Below are positions 30,235-30,263 of a stretch of 30,263 nucleotides of DNA, piece by piece. The stretch is from assembly GCA_050998755.1 (NCBI GenBank), contig JBPCPW010000065.1, forward strand, positions 1 through 30,263, in the 5' to 3' direction. The number at the start of each line of letters is the position of its first letter. Positions within the stretch are counted from its first letter, which is position 1. The stretch is from JAXDLW01 sp050998755 (lineage in GTDB: Bacteria; Chloroflexota; Dormibacteria; DASZGP01). The translations under genes were made by a program, and so were the position numbers. The notes below the pieces were generated by a model, which saw only the letters and a program-made list of their open reading frames with translations, did not search any database and was not told where the DNA came from.

Positions 30235-30263
30235 TCTCTCATCTCGTGCCCGGTCAGCTCGAG
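30231..30263 (-). CDS. C-terminal end of an ABC transporter ATPase (partial)
   Basis: Only the last ten codons are in the window; they read LELTGHEMRD then TGA. This matches the usual C-terminus of DrrA/CcmA-type ABC ATPases (FLxLTGRxLRD). The stop overlaps the permease start by 4 bases. The rest of the gene lies beyond position 30263. Confidence 0.7.
   Translation of the reverse strand, partial: LELTGHEMRD

Overview
The window is very GC-rich and densely packed, with GTG and TTG starts, many 4-base start/stop overlaps and no mobile elements, CRISPR arrays or tRNAs that I could find. It looks chromosomal. An F420-type LLM oxidoreductase, a YerC/TrpR-like regulator, class-II FBPase-like GlpX, ECF-type vitamin transport, leaderless-type starts and a ceramidase-like surface protein point to a high-GC terrabacterial lineage. 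A Dormibacterota or Chloroflexota relative is my best guess, with Actinobacteria less likely; this is inference only.

Layout. 1-386 holds dense RNA-like hairpins and no convincing gene; positions 1-155 weakly resemble the 3' part of RNase P RNA. From 7717 down to 387 runs a minus-strand housekeeping series: TrpR-like regulator, GNAT, protease-like PDZ protein, argS, MBL-fold hydrolase, pyrG, a GlpX-like protein and a small unknown. Several of these proteins lack family active-site residues. A 1163-residue ceramidase-like surface protein (7757-11248) is transcribed divergently, from a promoter that overlaps that of the TrpR-like gene; both genes look leaderless. It converges on an aldehyde dehydrogenase / unknown / duplicated YbjQ-like operon (13884-11250).

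The most striking part is 13935-19423: a cobalamin riboswitch followed by five overlapping or closely spaced genes. They encode a secreted alpha/alpha-barrel protein like the N-domain of animal intrinsic factor/transcobalamin, a second secreted protein resembling their C-terminal beta-domain (DUF4430-like), and an ECF transporter (EcfT, a fused double EcfA ATPase, and an S component). I read this as a two-protein, membrane-anchored cobalamin capture module feeding an ECF importer.

Opposite it (21817-19389) lies a TetR-led operon of unknown membrane proteins: two small tandem paralogues, a YndJ-family protein and a 36-residue single-TM protein. A cytochrome P450 is divergent from tetR across a probable operator. 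The rest (23333-30263) carries PPK2, a CPA2-type cation/proton antiporter, a crotonase, an LLM oxidoreductase, an SDR, a cold-shock protein, an SGNH hydrolase and an ABC-2 permease, with the last residues of its ATPase at the window edge. Clear intrinsic terminators lie before the crotonase and after the cold-shock gene.
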